From Podila epigama (Eukaryota > Mortierellomycota > Mortierellomycetes > Mortierellales > Mortierellaceae), in NCBI GenBank assembly GCA_015679605.1, contig JAAAVE010000039.1, positions 1-42,793 of the forward strand: a stretch of 42,793 nucleotides of DNA, read 5' to 3'. Below, piece by piece: positions 22,857 to 33,430 of this stretch. Position 1 is the first letter of the stretch. The number at the start of each line of letters is the position of its first letter. Made by a program: the position numbers and the translations under genes. The notes under the pieces were generated by a model. The model worked only from the letters and a program-made list of their open reading frames with translations, had not been told where the DNA came from and did no database searches.

Positions 22857-24071
22857 TTACAACTTGAGAAGGAGCTTTCCAGTTGTCTTACGGGACTCAA
22901 GATCATCATGGGCTTGACGGACATCCTGGATAGGGTACACTTTGTGGATAGCAAACTGGATCTTGTTGTCTGCAACCAGCTGAAGGAGTTCTGAGCTCAA
23001 AGTCTCAAACTCTTCACGCGTGGTAAGGTACTGGAACAAGGTTGTGCGCATCAAGCGAATATTCTTCTCAGCAAGGCGCATGATGTTGACGGGAGGCACC
23101 GATCCGCTCGAGTTGCCGAAAGAAATCACGGTACCGAGGCGGCGGACGGCCTTGAGTGAGGCGTCAAACGTGGCTGCTCCAACACCATCGTACACAACGT
23201 GGACACCCTTGCCTCCAGTCAGTTCGAGCACCTTGGCCACCACAGGGTCATATCCATCCGAATAGTTGATAACGTGATCTGCGCCATTCTTCCGGGCCAA
23301 TTCTGCCTTGGCCTCGGTCGAGGTGGTACCGATAACATGGGCTCCCAAGTGCTTGGCGATCTGGCAGAGCAAGAGACCCATACCACCAGCTGCTGCATGG
23401 ATCAAAACCCAATCACCCTTTTCGATCTTGTAGGCCTGGCGCGCCAGAGTCCACGCAGTCAATCCTTGCAGAAGAAGTGCAGCGCCCTGTCAATAGAAAC
23501 GTGGTGTTAATATTTGTTTTTCCATTTCCCAACAATAAGAAGAAGGAGATTTACCGAATCAACATTGTATTACCTTTTCGTAGCTTACTGCGTCTGGCAG
23601 TTTAGCCACGGAGAGAGTTGGGACAGCAGCGTATTCAGCATAGCTTCCAGGTGCCATAAAGGCGACGCGGTCGCCTACCTTGAATCCTCCTTTGGCCTCT
23701 GGGCCAACCTCGACAACCTCACCAGAGCCCTCGCGTCCCAGGACGAAGGGCATTGTCTGTGGGTAGAGACCAGATCGCTGGTACGTATCGATAAAGTTGA
23801 TGCCTGCATAGTGGACCTTGATCAAGATCTGGTCAGGCTTTGGGCTTGGCTTGGGGATAGGCACGTAAGCCAGCACAGAACTGTCACCGTGCTTGGGGAT
23901 TTGGACGGCATGAATAGTTGAGGTTGACATTTTGGGGATGGATGAAAAGGAGAGATGTAAAGACGCGAATGAGGTTCGTTGGAAAAGAGATTTAGAATGG
24001 GCTGCAACGGTCGCAAAGAGGAGACGATGTAATGACAAGGCGAATGAGGAGCGAAGAGTTGAAACGAACAT
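22857..24071 (-). CDS. ZTA1: NADPH:quinone oxidoreductase (zeta-crystallin, ZTA1 type)
   Basis: Two exons, 24071-23574 and 23486-22857 (phase 0), give 375 residues from the first ATG. This is a medium-chain dehydrogenase/reductase without the zinc ligands: an N-terminal GroES-like domain (VHYAGINFIDTYQRSGLY, LGREGSGEVVEVG), then a Rossmann domain with the NADPH loop AAAGGMGLLLCQIAK and the segment GADHVINY. It should reduce quinones by one electron with NADPH; yeast Zta1 also binds AU-rich RNA. The first 47 residues are rich in Ser, Arg, Leu and Phe with almost no acid, like a mitochondrial presequence. A second in-frame ATG at 23930 (MSTSTIHAVQIPK) starts the usual cytosolic length of about 328 residues and has the better context (A at -3). 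Confidence 0.93.
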
Positions 24072-25125
24072 TTATTTTTTTAAAGCGTGAGAGATTTGGA
24101 CATATTACAAATACTTTTTCAGCACGTCATATTTTTTTTTTTTTTTGATGCACCCCCAGTCCTTTGCGCAGGCTCAGGAACGCGAGACATCAAAAACGGT
24201 TCATTTGTTTACGCTTTTCTTTTGAAGTGTGAATTTTTTTGTTAGCATGGAGCAACGCGCTGCGTTGGGGTTCTTTTCCCCTTCTTTCTACACTTTGCTG
24301 GTCAGGAAGATGGTGGTAGTGAGAAACGCACTAACCAGCACAAGATACAAGATCGCGATCACGTGTAGTATCCATTCATTGGGGTCACCTTTCTTTCTGC
24401 AACTGCTAAGAAACGACTATGACGACCATCCATGGAAGCAAGATACGCACGCTTCAAAGCCGGAAGGTCAAAGTTGGGCAAAACGTTCTTTGGCTCATGG
24501 ATGGTTGAGAGTGAAGAGGTGAAACGAATGCCTGTCTACCCCCGCGTCTGACAAAAAAAAGATGTCTTTGTCAAGAGACATCAATCGCATTGTTTGTGTT
24601 CATTGTGGGCAAGCTGTGGGCAAAGCTGTGCACTTTGTGATGTTCACAAGGTGCTGAGGAACATCCATCCATCAACGCCATGATAAAAAGGAGCCACCCG
24701 CACGCCATTTTTTTCTTTTTCGTTCGTTACTTTCACACTGCACCGCCGACAAAGAGTTACAAAAAGCGATATTCAATGCTACCACTTCCCTTGGGTCCAA
24801 TATATCCACCCAACACCTTTTGTCAACACTGACAGATTATGAATAACTAAAACTCTCCTTACTCTTACATAGTCGCGCCATCCCATTCGTTTGCATGCTT
24901 TCCCCTGTCACACTCACACATGCTCAGCTATGAAATCTTTAGGTCGTAGAATAGTAATCGAAAATCACAATACCCACCCACAACAAGGAATAAGAAAGCA
25001 ACAACAACAACAATAACAACAGCAACAATAACAACAAACAGAAACAACAACAACAAACAGCAAACGGTAACAACATTCTTCCAAAAATTTTCCTTTTACA
25101 CGAGTATTACAGGACGCCCAACACC
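24072..25125. other. intergenic: head-to-head promoters of ZTA1 and BTB genes
   Basis: This is the shared upstream region of two divergent genes. I see no convincing coding region. It contains a T run (about 24131-24146) near the ZTA1 side and a CAA-rich leader near the BTB side. Confidence 0.7.
24998..25075 (+). repeat. CAA-rich leader upstream of BTB gene
   Basis: Repeated CAA/AACAACAAT triplets occupy roughly 50-130 bp before the ATG. The stretch lacks G and would be unstructured in RNA. It is probably the 5' untranslated leader of the BTB-like gene. Confidence 0.75.
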
Positions 25126-27735
25126 ATGTCCAGCATCATCAACTCCGAGTGCATATTCTCATGGAAGCTAACGATTGCTCCAACAGTCTTCCATGCTCCG
25201 TTCTGCGAGCCAGTCAAGAGGCGCTTCTGGTTTGAGCCACGGTCGAATGATCATCTCTGGCAGTGTGACCTCACTGAGGACATGATCAACGGCTTCGCAA
25301 CCGTTGCCATCGACGTCCGCCGTACCAATTTTATTTCGAATCCCTCCCAGTCATCATCGTTTTCGGCAGAGTCGCCTGTCAATGTCATGTCTCAAAGTGA
25401 TACATTCTATGAGCCTCATGACATATTTCCTCATACCGTCAACCGCCCCATCATGTACCGCGTCATGTCCATGCACCTTCCAAAGTATCTCTGCCCAGTC
25501 ATATCTGCATTTCTACGTGGCAGCCCGTCTGATTCTTTGCGTGGTAAAGCACATTTGATTCAGTCAAGTCTCGCATAAGTTATGACGCGTTCACTACTTT
25601 AATATTATTACGCTATTGCACAAGTATCGTTGACACATGTTCCTACGTATTTCTTATTCTTTGCATGTCCCCCTGATTGGGAATAATAAACAACAAAAAT
25701 AGTGGAACTTGACGCCAACGAACTCATGCACAACGGCATGTTCGAGTTCGAACTTGTCCTTTCCGAAGAAACATCGATGGCCATGCTAACAAGTCCCTCA
25801 TCATGTCATCGATTAATGGACGAACTTTACCACGACATCCAGCCCAACTTGCAGCCTAATCCGCAAGACGCAGACATTTGTTTCGATTTCCTGAACGAAA
25901 CTGAGCTTTCAGAACCTCAGTCTCAGCGTCAGTTGCTAACATCAACGATGACGACCCGTCGTCAAGAGGTCAGGAGCCTGAAAGCACACTGGTCTGTACT
26001 CTCACAGTATGACGCATTGGCCAGGTGGATCGAACAAGAGATAGCGATTCAACGAGACACTTTGCGAGAACAACAGGTACATGAAGAACAAACTCAACAA
26101 GAATACCAGCGCCAGATGCGTCAACAACACGAGAGCCAGAGGCTCGAAGACCAGCAGAGACTTGAAGAGCAACATTTGGTCCATTATCCTCCCCAGCAAC
26201 TTCGGATGCACATTAGCTCGCATCCACCAGCACCACCAGCACCACCACCAGAACCGGAATTCAGTCCACAGCCAGGACTAATCTCAGCTTCTGTGAACCC
26301 TTTGTCTGTTGGCACTTCGCAGTCCAGACCGTGGGGACCACAATCTTTTGAGCAACCATCAGAGGCACCACCACCCATCTTTTCGAGCCACTCGCAGCTG
26401 GGCATGGCTTACGGGCGGGCACCTTTGGTACCATCGATGCCATCGTATTCATATCCATATCCCTACTTCACACCGCAGACCCATCGGTATCCTCATGGGC
26501 CGATGCCTGCTCATGACGCAACCCCGACTCAAGGCTCTTCGCAATTCTACCACTCTTTGTCTGGAGCTCTGCCGTCATGGCCACAGCAAGACACGTTCTT
26601 ACCTCAGGGCTCTGGCCAGCGACCAAGAGGGCTCGAGCTACCGGGTGCAGGTGTAGAAGAAGCCTCAGCAGCACCCATGACCCATATCGTTGTGAGACGA
26701 TTCTCGTACACCGCGTTTCAAACCCTGTTGCAGTACCTCTATACTGGTCAGATAGGTGTGACTACAGAGCAAAAGTTGAACATTGACCAATACCGAAGCT
26801 CTACTCTGCCTGAGGGTGACCAAGAGAATGTCGGTGTTAGTCATGAGACCACAGAGTCTCTGTCGCCGCGCGAGCCAAACCCTACTTATGACATACCGTT
26901 CACAACAAGGACAGCGTCTTGGTCTCGGTCACCTCGGTATCGATCGCGCAACTTGCTATCCGGGCCTTCGTTCGGATTGTCCACCAGGTCAAGCAGCATT
27001 GGAACCATTGTCTTGCCGCCTCTAGAATCCACTTTTTCCTCCTCCGTAACGCCTGCACGTGAACAACTTTCTCTGTTTGCGCATATGCTTGCCACATTGG
27101 CGGCCTCTCATAGCAACCCACAATCAGACATTGTCACGAGCAATGTCTGGACTCCATGCTCACAGCGAAACATGGATGTAGGCATTACAGCAGGAAGTGG
27201 CCGTCTGAACAAGACCATGTTCGGGCGATGCTCATGGGAACAACTCTTGTTGATCGCACGAGAATTTGGATTGAAGGACCTCGAAGGAAGGGCAATCAAG
27301 GCACTGGAATACCATTGTCAGCTTAACGTGATTCGGACCTATATGCACAGCAATGTCATCGCCGATGTCGCACACAACGGCTTTGATGAAGTCATTCTGA
27401 ACCTGCAGCTGGCCTTGAATGAATACATCTTTGAATGTTTCATGGACCTCTACACTACAACTCAGATCTCGGATGCCCAGCGAATGGGTCGAGAATTGGT
27501 CGTGGCGACTGAACAAGAACAGGAACAGAGACAAGACGGGCCATGTCAACAGGACGAGGAGCAATACGGGGAGAATCGCCCGCAGTTGTTCCAGAGGCGT
27601 CATGACCAGATAGTTCCTCCACACAGTAACATCGCGAGTACGTTCTTTGATAGTCCAGGCTGCAACGATGCCATGATTGAGTTGTGCGACGACATTCGTT
27701 CACACTTTTTGAGACTTCAATCTTTCATGAAGTAA
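25126..27735 (+). CDS. BTB/POZ-like protein with MATH-like N-terminus and low-complexity inserts
   Basis: Exons 25126-25543 and 25703-27735 (donor GTAAAG, phase 1) give 816 residues. The N-terminus (IFSWKLTIAPTVFHAP) looks like a MATH-type beta domain and continues across the intron into MFEFELVLSEET. BTB elements then appear in order but far apart: DADICFDF near 195, LKAHWSVLSQYDALARWI near 235, RRFSYTAFQTLLQYLYTGQI near 470, and EQLLLIAREFGLKDLEGRAIKALEYH near 650. Between them lie a Gln-rich coiled stretch, a Pro/Ser/Tyr-rich stretch (about 255-465) and a Ser/Arg-rich stretch (about 505-640). BTB-MATH proteins often serve as Cul3 ubiquitin-ligase adaptors; expanded BTB families are common in Mucoromycota as I recall. 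The (CAA)n-rich leader precedes the ATG (CACCATGTC). Adaptor activity is inference, because the split fold is unusual. Confidence 0.8.
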
Positions 27736-27982
27736 GTTGTCCTGTTCTTCAACCTTTTTTTTTTTTTTGTTGATTTGTACCACAAAGAACACAATACACA
27801 AACTTTCATTGCGCGATTCCATAATCAGCATGGTTCTTCAAAGTGCAAGCGTTATGAATTGAAAGGGTATGTCATTAGAATGTATTGCGATTTGCTACAA
27901 GATGTCGTGGGTATGTGCATGTGCATGTGTGCGAGAGTCTGTCTGTCTGTGTGTGTGTTTTTTTTGTTGCCATCAAAGCGAG

Positions 27983-30281
27983 TTAGTTGTCTTCTTCCGC
28001 GTCCTGCGCTGGTTCGAGAACGATCGATCCTGTCGATGTCCACATCCGACATTGTGCTGCTCCATAGATGCCCACTCTCACCATGGGCAGAGTGTTGGAA
28101 CACACTACAAACGAGATACTCTTCTCCATCTCTTCCGAACCAGAGTCATCTTCCTCAGATGATTGCGTTTTTCTGGTCGATGCGGCGTGTTTCCGCCGAT
28201 AGAACTTGAATAGACTCTGCAACGTGTCTACACTCGGACATTATAGACGAAAGCACGAAGGGTGAAAAAGAATAGAATAGTGTGAATACGAGGCTCCCTC
28301 TTAGGTAAACGATGTGCTTCCCTATACACAAATTTGAGCTTATTACGTTACCTGATTCGAGAGTGAAAAAAGAACGCTGTGCACCGGGATGCTGTTGCAA
28401 ATGGCCCTGCGAGTCAGAGTGACCTCGCCGATGTGTCATAAAAGACCCTTGTGGTTGTAAGGTCCTTTTGATGAGGCTCATGCTCGCCCCTGCTCCAGGG
28501 AACGATGCCGAGAGTGACCGACTCAGATGGATTGTAGCAGGCGCTGGTGCAGGTACACCTCTGTCTTGGAGCCACTCTCCATCCTTGATCATGACATATT
28601 CAGAAGCTTCATGAATCTCTTTCTCAGCATATCCCGAAGTAAATGAGCACATGCTATTTGACAGCTGAATGAATGGCCGCTCGATTGTAGGTGGAAAAGC
28701 AAACATGGAGGTTGTAAACCTTTCCTTGTCTTCATCATCCTCTTGCCGTGTCCCTGAAAGAGATAAAGAGCGGCGCCAGGGAACAAGAAGCGAAAGAGCT
28801 TCATCGTCATCCTGCTGAATATCCGGGCACCTTTCAATCCGTCTCATTTTCTTGGTGGTGACTAGGCTGCCGCGCGTTTCTTCAGAGTGCCGTGCAGTCC
28901 GAGGGTCTAGCTCATTGCTAGGACCAGGAGCCTGATGCGAGTTTTCAGCAGTGAGAGCTAGATACGGCATGAACGAGTCTAACGACATGGACGAGACGAG
29001 GCGCGGCAAAGAGGGCTCAGAGTAGCTCAGGTCGATGGAACAGTCCCTTTTAACTCTTTTAGACTCGCCCTTACAAGTATCAAGAGACTTTGTTTCTCGG
29101 CAGAAAAGGCGCACAGACGACTTTGGCTGTTCCAGTTGCTCCAGAGCTTGAATCCATTGCTCCAGCTCCTGTTCAAAGCCCTGCTCAAAGACCTGCTCCA
29201 AGACCTGCTCCTGAATACACCGCCTGCTCTCGTCGACCGAAACGTCTCCGTGCTCAAGCTTTTCTGGCATCATCTCTGACTCTGGCCGACCAAGAACATC
29301 GTCTTTCTCTTGGTCCTGCTCGGCAACAACTGGGAGAATAGTAGTCTCTTGGACGTTATCTTGAGCACTCTTCATGTTGAGCGATGGTAGCTTTGTTTCG
29401 TTGTCGATATTGCTGGTTAGAGTGGTCATAGACGTTGGACAGTCGACTTGCGGTTTGTCGCTCAATGAAGCTGACCATTCTCGAGACTTGCAGCTAGCTC
29501 TATCAGGGGCACAAGACACAACGGATTTGACAACCTGGTGTCCACAGTACACAATCACCATTCCAATAACCACCTGAGCGATTTCGTAGAATGGGCTAGA
29601 AAGACATGAGGACACTGTGGTATAGGCGAGGGCACTGAGCGCGCCAAAAAGACCACCGACGCTGACAATGAATCGGAATACGGAAGGGAAAGAGTGGTAA
29701 GGATTCGGACTGTTGGTGTTGTTCATTATGATGCCGCACTTGCTATTGTTGCTATTGTTCGTCGTATGGGAGATATTGTAAGGTGGGGGAGGATCGCAAG
29801 GGTCGGTTTGGTCAGCCCAGGCCAGTGACACAGGCCGCCGTCGAAGGGGCGAGTCCTTGCTGTGGTTGTTCTCTGGCAAACAGATGACCACAGCAGCAGT
29901 CGTTGTCGTCTTAGCGGCCGTAGATGGAAAGGAGTCAGGCGGTGAGGTCTCTGACACCAGACAAACCGGGATTGTTGCATCGATGGAGGAGGTAGTATCC
30001 AGGATATTAGCTTCTGGAAGGGCTTTGGCTTCAGTCTGGGTGGTCGCTATTTTGGATGGATGCTCTGTGGGAAAGGAGGGGTAGGCGCGATAGAGGACGA
30101 CAGCGCCAAGGACAAGCACGACCAGAGATTGGTGCAAGTCCAGGCGATGATGGTCGCACAATAGGACGAGGGCAAAGTAGAGGGCGATGTAGATTCCATA
30201 AGTCCTGGCTGCAAGGATGTGTGCTCCGGATGCTGTTGGCGAACGAGAGTTTCGTGAGATGTTTTGGCCGTGCATGTGCAA
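27983..30281 (-). CDS. unrecognised multi-transmembrane protein with long disordered tail
   Basis: Two exons, 30281-28352 and 28227-27983 (donor GTAACG, acceptor GTGTAG, phase 1), give 724 residues. I recognise no family. There are two hydrophobic pairs: about 28-42 and 52-65 (GIYIALYFALVLLC, LVVLVLGAVVLY), and about 203-255 (FIVSVGGLFGALSALAYTTV, IAQVVIGMVIVYCG). A disordered loop with PPPPYN lies between them. The rest is a long, probably cytosolic, Ser- and acid-rich tail with a short Glu-Gln-Phe/Leu repeat (EQVFEQGFEQELEQ) around 352-387. It ends in a basic KFYRRKHAASTRK patch, an acidic EEDDSGSEE patch and the end AEEDN. Two ATGs lie close together (30281, 30275); the first is used here. 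The ORF length and consistent splice phase make it a likely real gene; no function can be given. Confidence 0.72.
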
Positions 30282-30311
30282 TGGAAGGGTTGCAATTCAG
30301 CAGAATAGCAA

Positions 30312-30372
30312 AGAAGGAAGGCAAGGAAGGCAAGGAAGGCAAGGAAGGCAAGGAAGGCAAGGAAGGCAAGAG
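30312..30372. repeat. AAGGAAGGC 9-bp tandem array
   Basis: About six near-perfect 9-bp copies, followed by an AAAAAG-rich tract to about 30432. It lies 30 bp upstream of the multi-TM gene start. ORFs through it (Lys-Glu-Gly repeats) are translation of the array. Confidence 0.95.
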
Positions 30373-31019
30373 AAAAAAGAAAAAAAGAAAAAAAGAAAAA
30401 AAGAAAAAGAAAAAAAGAAAAAGAAAAAAAAAGTAAAAGCATCAAGTATCAACGAACAACAAGGAGTTGATGAAAAAATAAAGGAAAGGGCGTGACAAAA
30501 CGACGGTGTATGTGGGCGCAAGGGGCAGAAGGCATTGATTTTTGCATGGCATCGTATGGCATGGCACATCATGCGGTTACAGAAAGATGTCGAAGCGTCT
30601 TTGTCTTTGTCTTTGCTTGATGGATGGGTGGATGGATTGAAAGATGGACGGTTGGAGGGATTGTATGAAGGACGACATGCACATGCACACACAATTCATG
30701 CACATGACATTGTCATACACGCACATACACAACGAAAATACGCCATGGTTGGCTGGCTATGGCCAATAACACAGCCAACACAACTCGCATCCACAAAGAC
30801 ACAGGTGCCTACCTCATCAACTACGAACGTGATTTACCCACGCAGCAGCGCAAACAGCACAACAGCACAACAGCACAACAGCACCGACCTACCTACTTAC
30901 TTCAACAACAACGTGCATGACTACTCACGCGACAACCTACACTGCTTCCTACTTGACTGCTACCTACCTACGCGATAATCTACGCAGAAACCTACGCAAC
31001 AGCTCCCCTCTTCTTTGAC

Positions 31020-31065
31020 CACCAAGCAACCACCTAGCAACCACCTAGCAACCACCTACTCAACC
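31020..31065. repeat. AGCAACCACCT tandem repeat
   Basis: Three to four copies of an 11-bp unit AGCAACCACCT, continuing a longer run of looser CTACCTAC-type sequence that begins near 30887. Confidence 0.9.
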
Positions 31066-31458
31066 TCCCCCCAACACACCTTCCAACCAACGCGAACCAA
31101 CAGAAACGTGTTTCCTTACCACCATTGCATTCCGTAAATTGACTAAAAAGGTAAAAAATATACATCATTTTGTGTGCTCTCGGTAAAATGTAGAGCCATG
31201 GCAAATGTGCTTCGCTTCGCTTTGGGTTCAATTCGTTCATTACCCCCTCTTCTTCGCTAATCGATCGATCGGTGTGACGAAAAACCTTTAAATGTATTCT
31301 CTTCGGCTGGCTTGGTTTCAATCATTTTTCTCTTTCCCCCCCCACACTTCATCTCCACACATTCAGATATCTTCCCCCAACATACACATTTCCTACTCCC
31401 TCCACACATTACAACTTTATTGAAAAATAAAAATAAAAAAATAAAAGTATTATCAACA

Positions 31459-33326
31459 ATGGCAACATCAATAACCACCTCGCCTTTGAAAACCCTCGTC
31501 CACACCCTCACGCAGGCCATCTCCAGAGGCTATGTCTCCAAGGCCGTGTTGGTATATGTCCTCTGTGTAGTCTTCAAGTACCGCAGCTCCGTCCTTGGCA
31601 CCCGTCCAAGGAACGATCTTCCTGGTCCACGCGGCCTCCCTCTCATCGGCAACGTCTACCAAATCCTGACCACCCCACGTAACGAGATCCTGCAGCGACA
31701 GACAGCGAGCCACGAGAAATTTGGCAAGGCCTACAAAATGAGTATCCCTGGCATCGGCACCATCATCAATATTGCTGATCCAGAGATGATCGACCATGTC
31801 CTGCGAACCAACTTTTGGGCTTATGAGAAGGGACCTTATCTCAGAGAAAAGCTGAAGCCGCTCGTTGGCCAAGGTAACATTTAAAAAAAAAGGGGTTTCC
31901 TTTTTCCTTTTCATGCCCATCAAAAAACTTCAATCCTATTCTAATGCTTCTTCGGCTTTGTGTTCACTTTAGGCATTTTCGGCGCAGATGGCGAAGTAAT
32001 ACAAAACATCATTGACATCTGCAAGCAGGCGCTCATTTTTTAATTTTTTTTTTTTTCATTCACTATCATGAATTGACTCATTGACATGCGTTATCTCTGT
32101 TTCTTCTAGCACTGGCGATGGCAACGTAAGCTCGCATCACACATCTTCACAGCAAAAGCTTTCCGCCAATGGACAGAATCAGCCTTCTGTCAAAAGGGAC
32201 AACTCGTTGTTGATTATTTATCGGCGATGGCAGACTCGGGACAATCCTTGGATCTTCAAGAAGTCTACTACAAGTTCACACTCGATTCATTTGGAGAGAT
32301 TGCATTCAGTGAATCCTTTGGTTGCCTCAACAAGCCTGGCGAGGAAGTACCCTTTGCCTTGGCCTTTGATCGACTCAACCACAACCTATCTGAGCGATTC
32401 ATTTCCCCTCTCTGGAAGATCCGCGCTTGGTACAAGGGCATAGTTGATACCGTAGAGGACGACAGCAAGACTGTCGAGGAATTTTGCTACAATGTCATTC
32501 GCAAGAGACGCGAACAAGGACCCAACACGGACCACAAGGATCTCATGCAACTCTTCATGGATACAACAGACGAAAATGATCAGCCGCTTAGCACTGAGAT
32601 GATGAAGGATACGCTGATGAACTTTATCATTGCTGGTCGTGACACTACCGCTCAGGCACTCTCGTGGATGTTCTATTTGCTCCATCGCGAAGATGCCGAT
32701 CCAAAGGTCCTCGAAAAGCTCCGAGAGGAGATGGATCGGATCCTTCAGGGAGGTCTCCCCACGTACGACGCCATCAAGCAGATGAAGTATGCTGAGGCAT
32801 GCTTCCACGAAACCCTGCGGCTCTACCCTTCCGTTGCAAAGAACATCAAGGTCTGTGTCCAAGATGATGTCTTGCCTGGTGGCATTAAAGTGTACAAGGA
32901 CGAAAAGATTGGCTGGTCATCATGGGCATTAGGTCGAAACGAAGCTGTCTGGGGACCTGATGCAGCAAAATTCATCCCTGAACGTTGGCTTGCGAACGAA
33001 AAGCCCTCATCCTCCAAGTTTGTTGCCTTCCACCATGGACCTCGAACATGGTATGCATTGTTTAGTTTTTCCAATGTCACTCTCCCCCTTTTTTTTTCTA
33101 TTTGTGCTGTAACTAACATCATTTCCCACACTCCTGCGACATCTCTCTCTCTCTCTTTAGCCTGGGCCAGCAATTCGCTACCATCGAAGCCATCTGTCTG
33201 ACTACTATGCTGCTTCAAAAGTTCACCTTTGAGCTCGTCACACCCAACTCTGAACCTGCCTACCTCCCTTCCCTCACTCTTCCAATGGCCCATGGTTTGC
33301 CAGTACGTGTCAAGCATCGCGTATAA
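31459..33326 (+). CDS. cytochrome P450 (CYP52/CYP86-like)
   Basis: Exons 31459-31873, 31973-31995 (23 nt), 32110-33050 and 33161-33326 (phases 1, 0, 2) give 514 residues. An N-terminal anchor (AVLVYVLCVVF) leads to the proline-rich hinge LPGPRGLPLIGN. The C-helix reads GEHWRWQRK; the I-helix oxygen motif is AGRDTT (321-326); the K-helix ExxR is ETLR (380-383); PERW is at 436-439; and the heme loop is FHHGPRTCLG with thiolate Cys460, whose codon is split by the last intron. All key residues are present, so an active ER monooxygenase is expected. The I-helix and heme-loop wording resembles fatty-acid omega-hydroxylases (CYP52/86/704), but the substrate is not readable from sequence. The stop lies 104 bp from that of importin-13 on the other strand. 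Confidence 0.95.
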
Positions 33327-33430
33327 TAAAATTACTGAAAAAAAACACATCCAATGAAAACAGCTTCCTCCCACTTCTCCCACATCTCTGCACATATTTT
33401 GTTTTATTGCTACAAGAGAGAAAGTATAGT

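Larger units (their letters stand above)
30282..31458. other. intergenic: divergent promoters of the multi-TM and P450 genes
   Basis: No gene supported. Next to the multi-TM gene lies an AAGGAAGGC array and an A/G tract, pyrimidine-rich on that gene's strand. Next come CACA-rich DNA, AACAGCAC repeats (about 30848-30886), and degenerate CTACCTAC and CCACCTAGCAA repeats (about 30887-31065). The C-rich stretch before the P450 ATG (31335-31410) is likely its leader. Confidence 0.7.

Noticed and set aside
30056-30495. Lys/Glu/Gly-rich plus-strand ORFs
   Set aside because: They are translation of the AAGGAAGGC array and A/G tract and of the antisense of the multi-TM gene.
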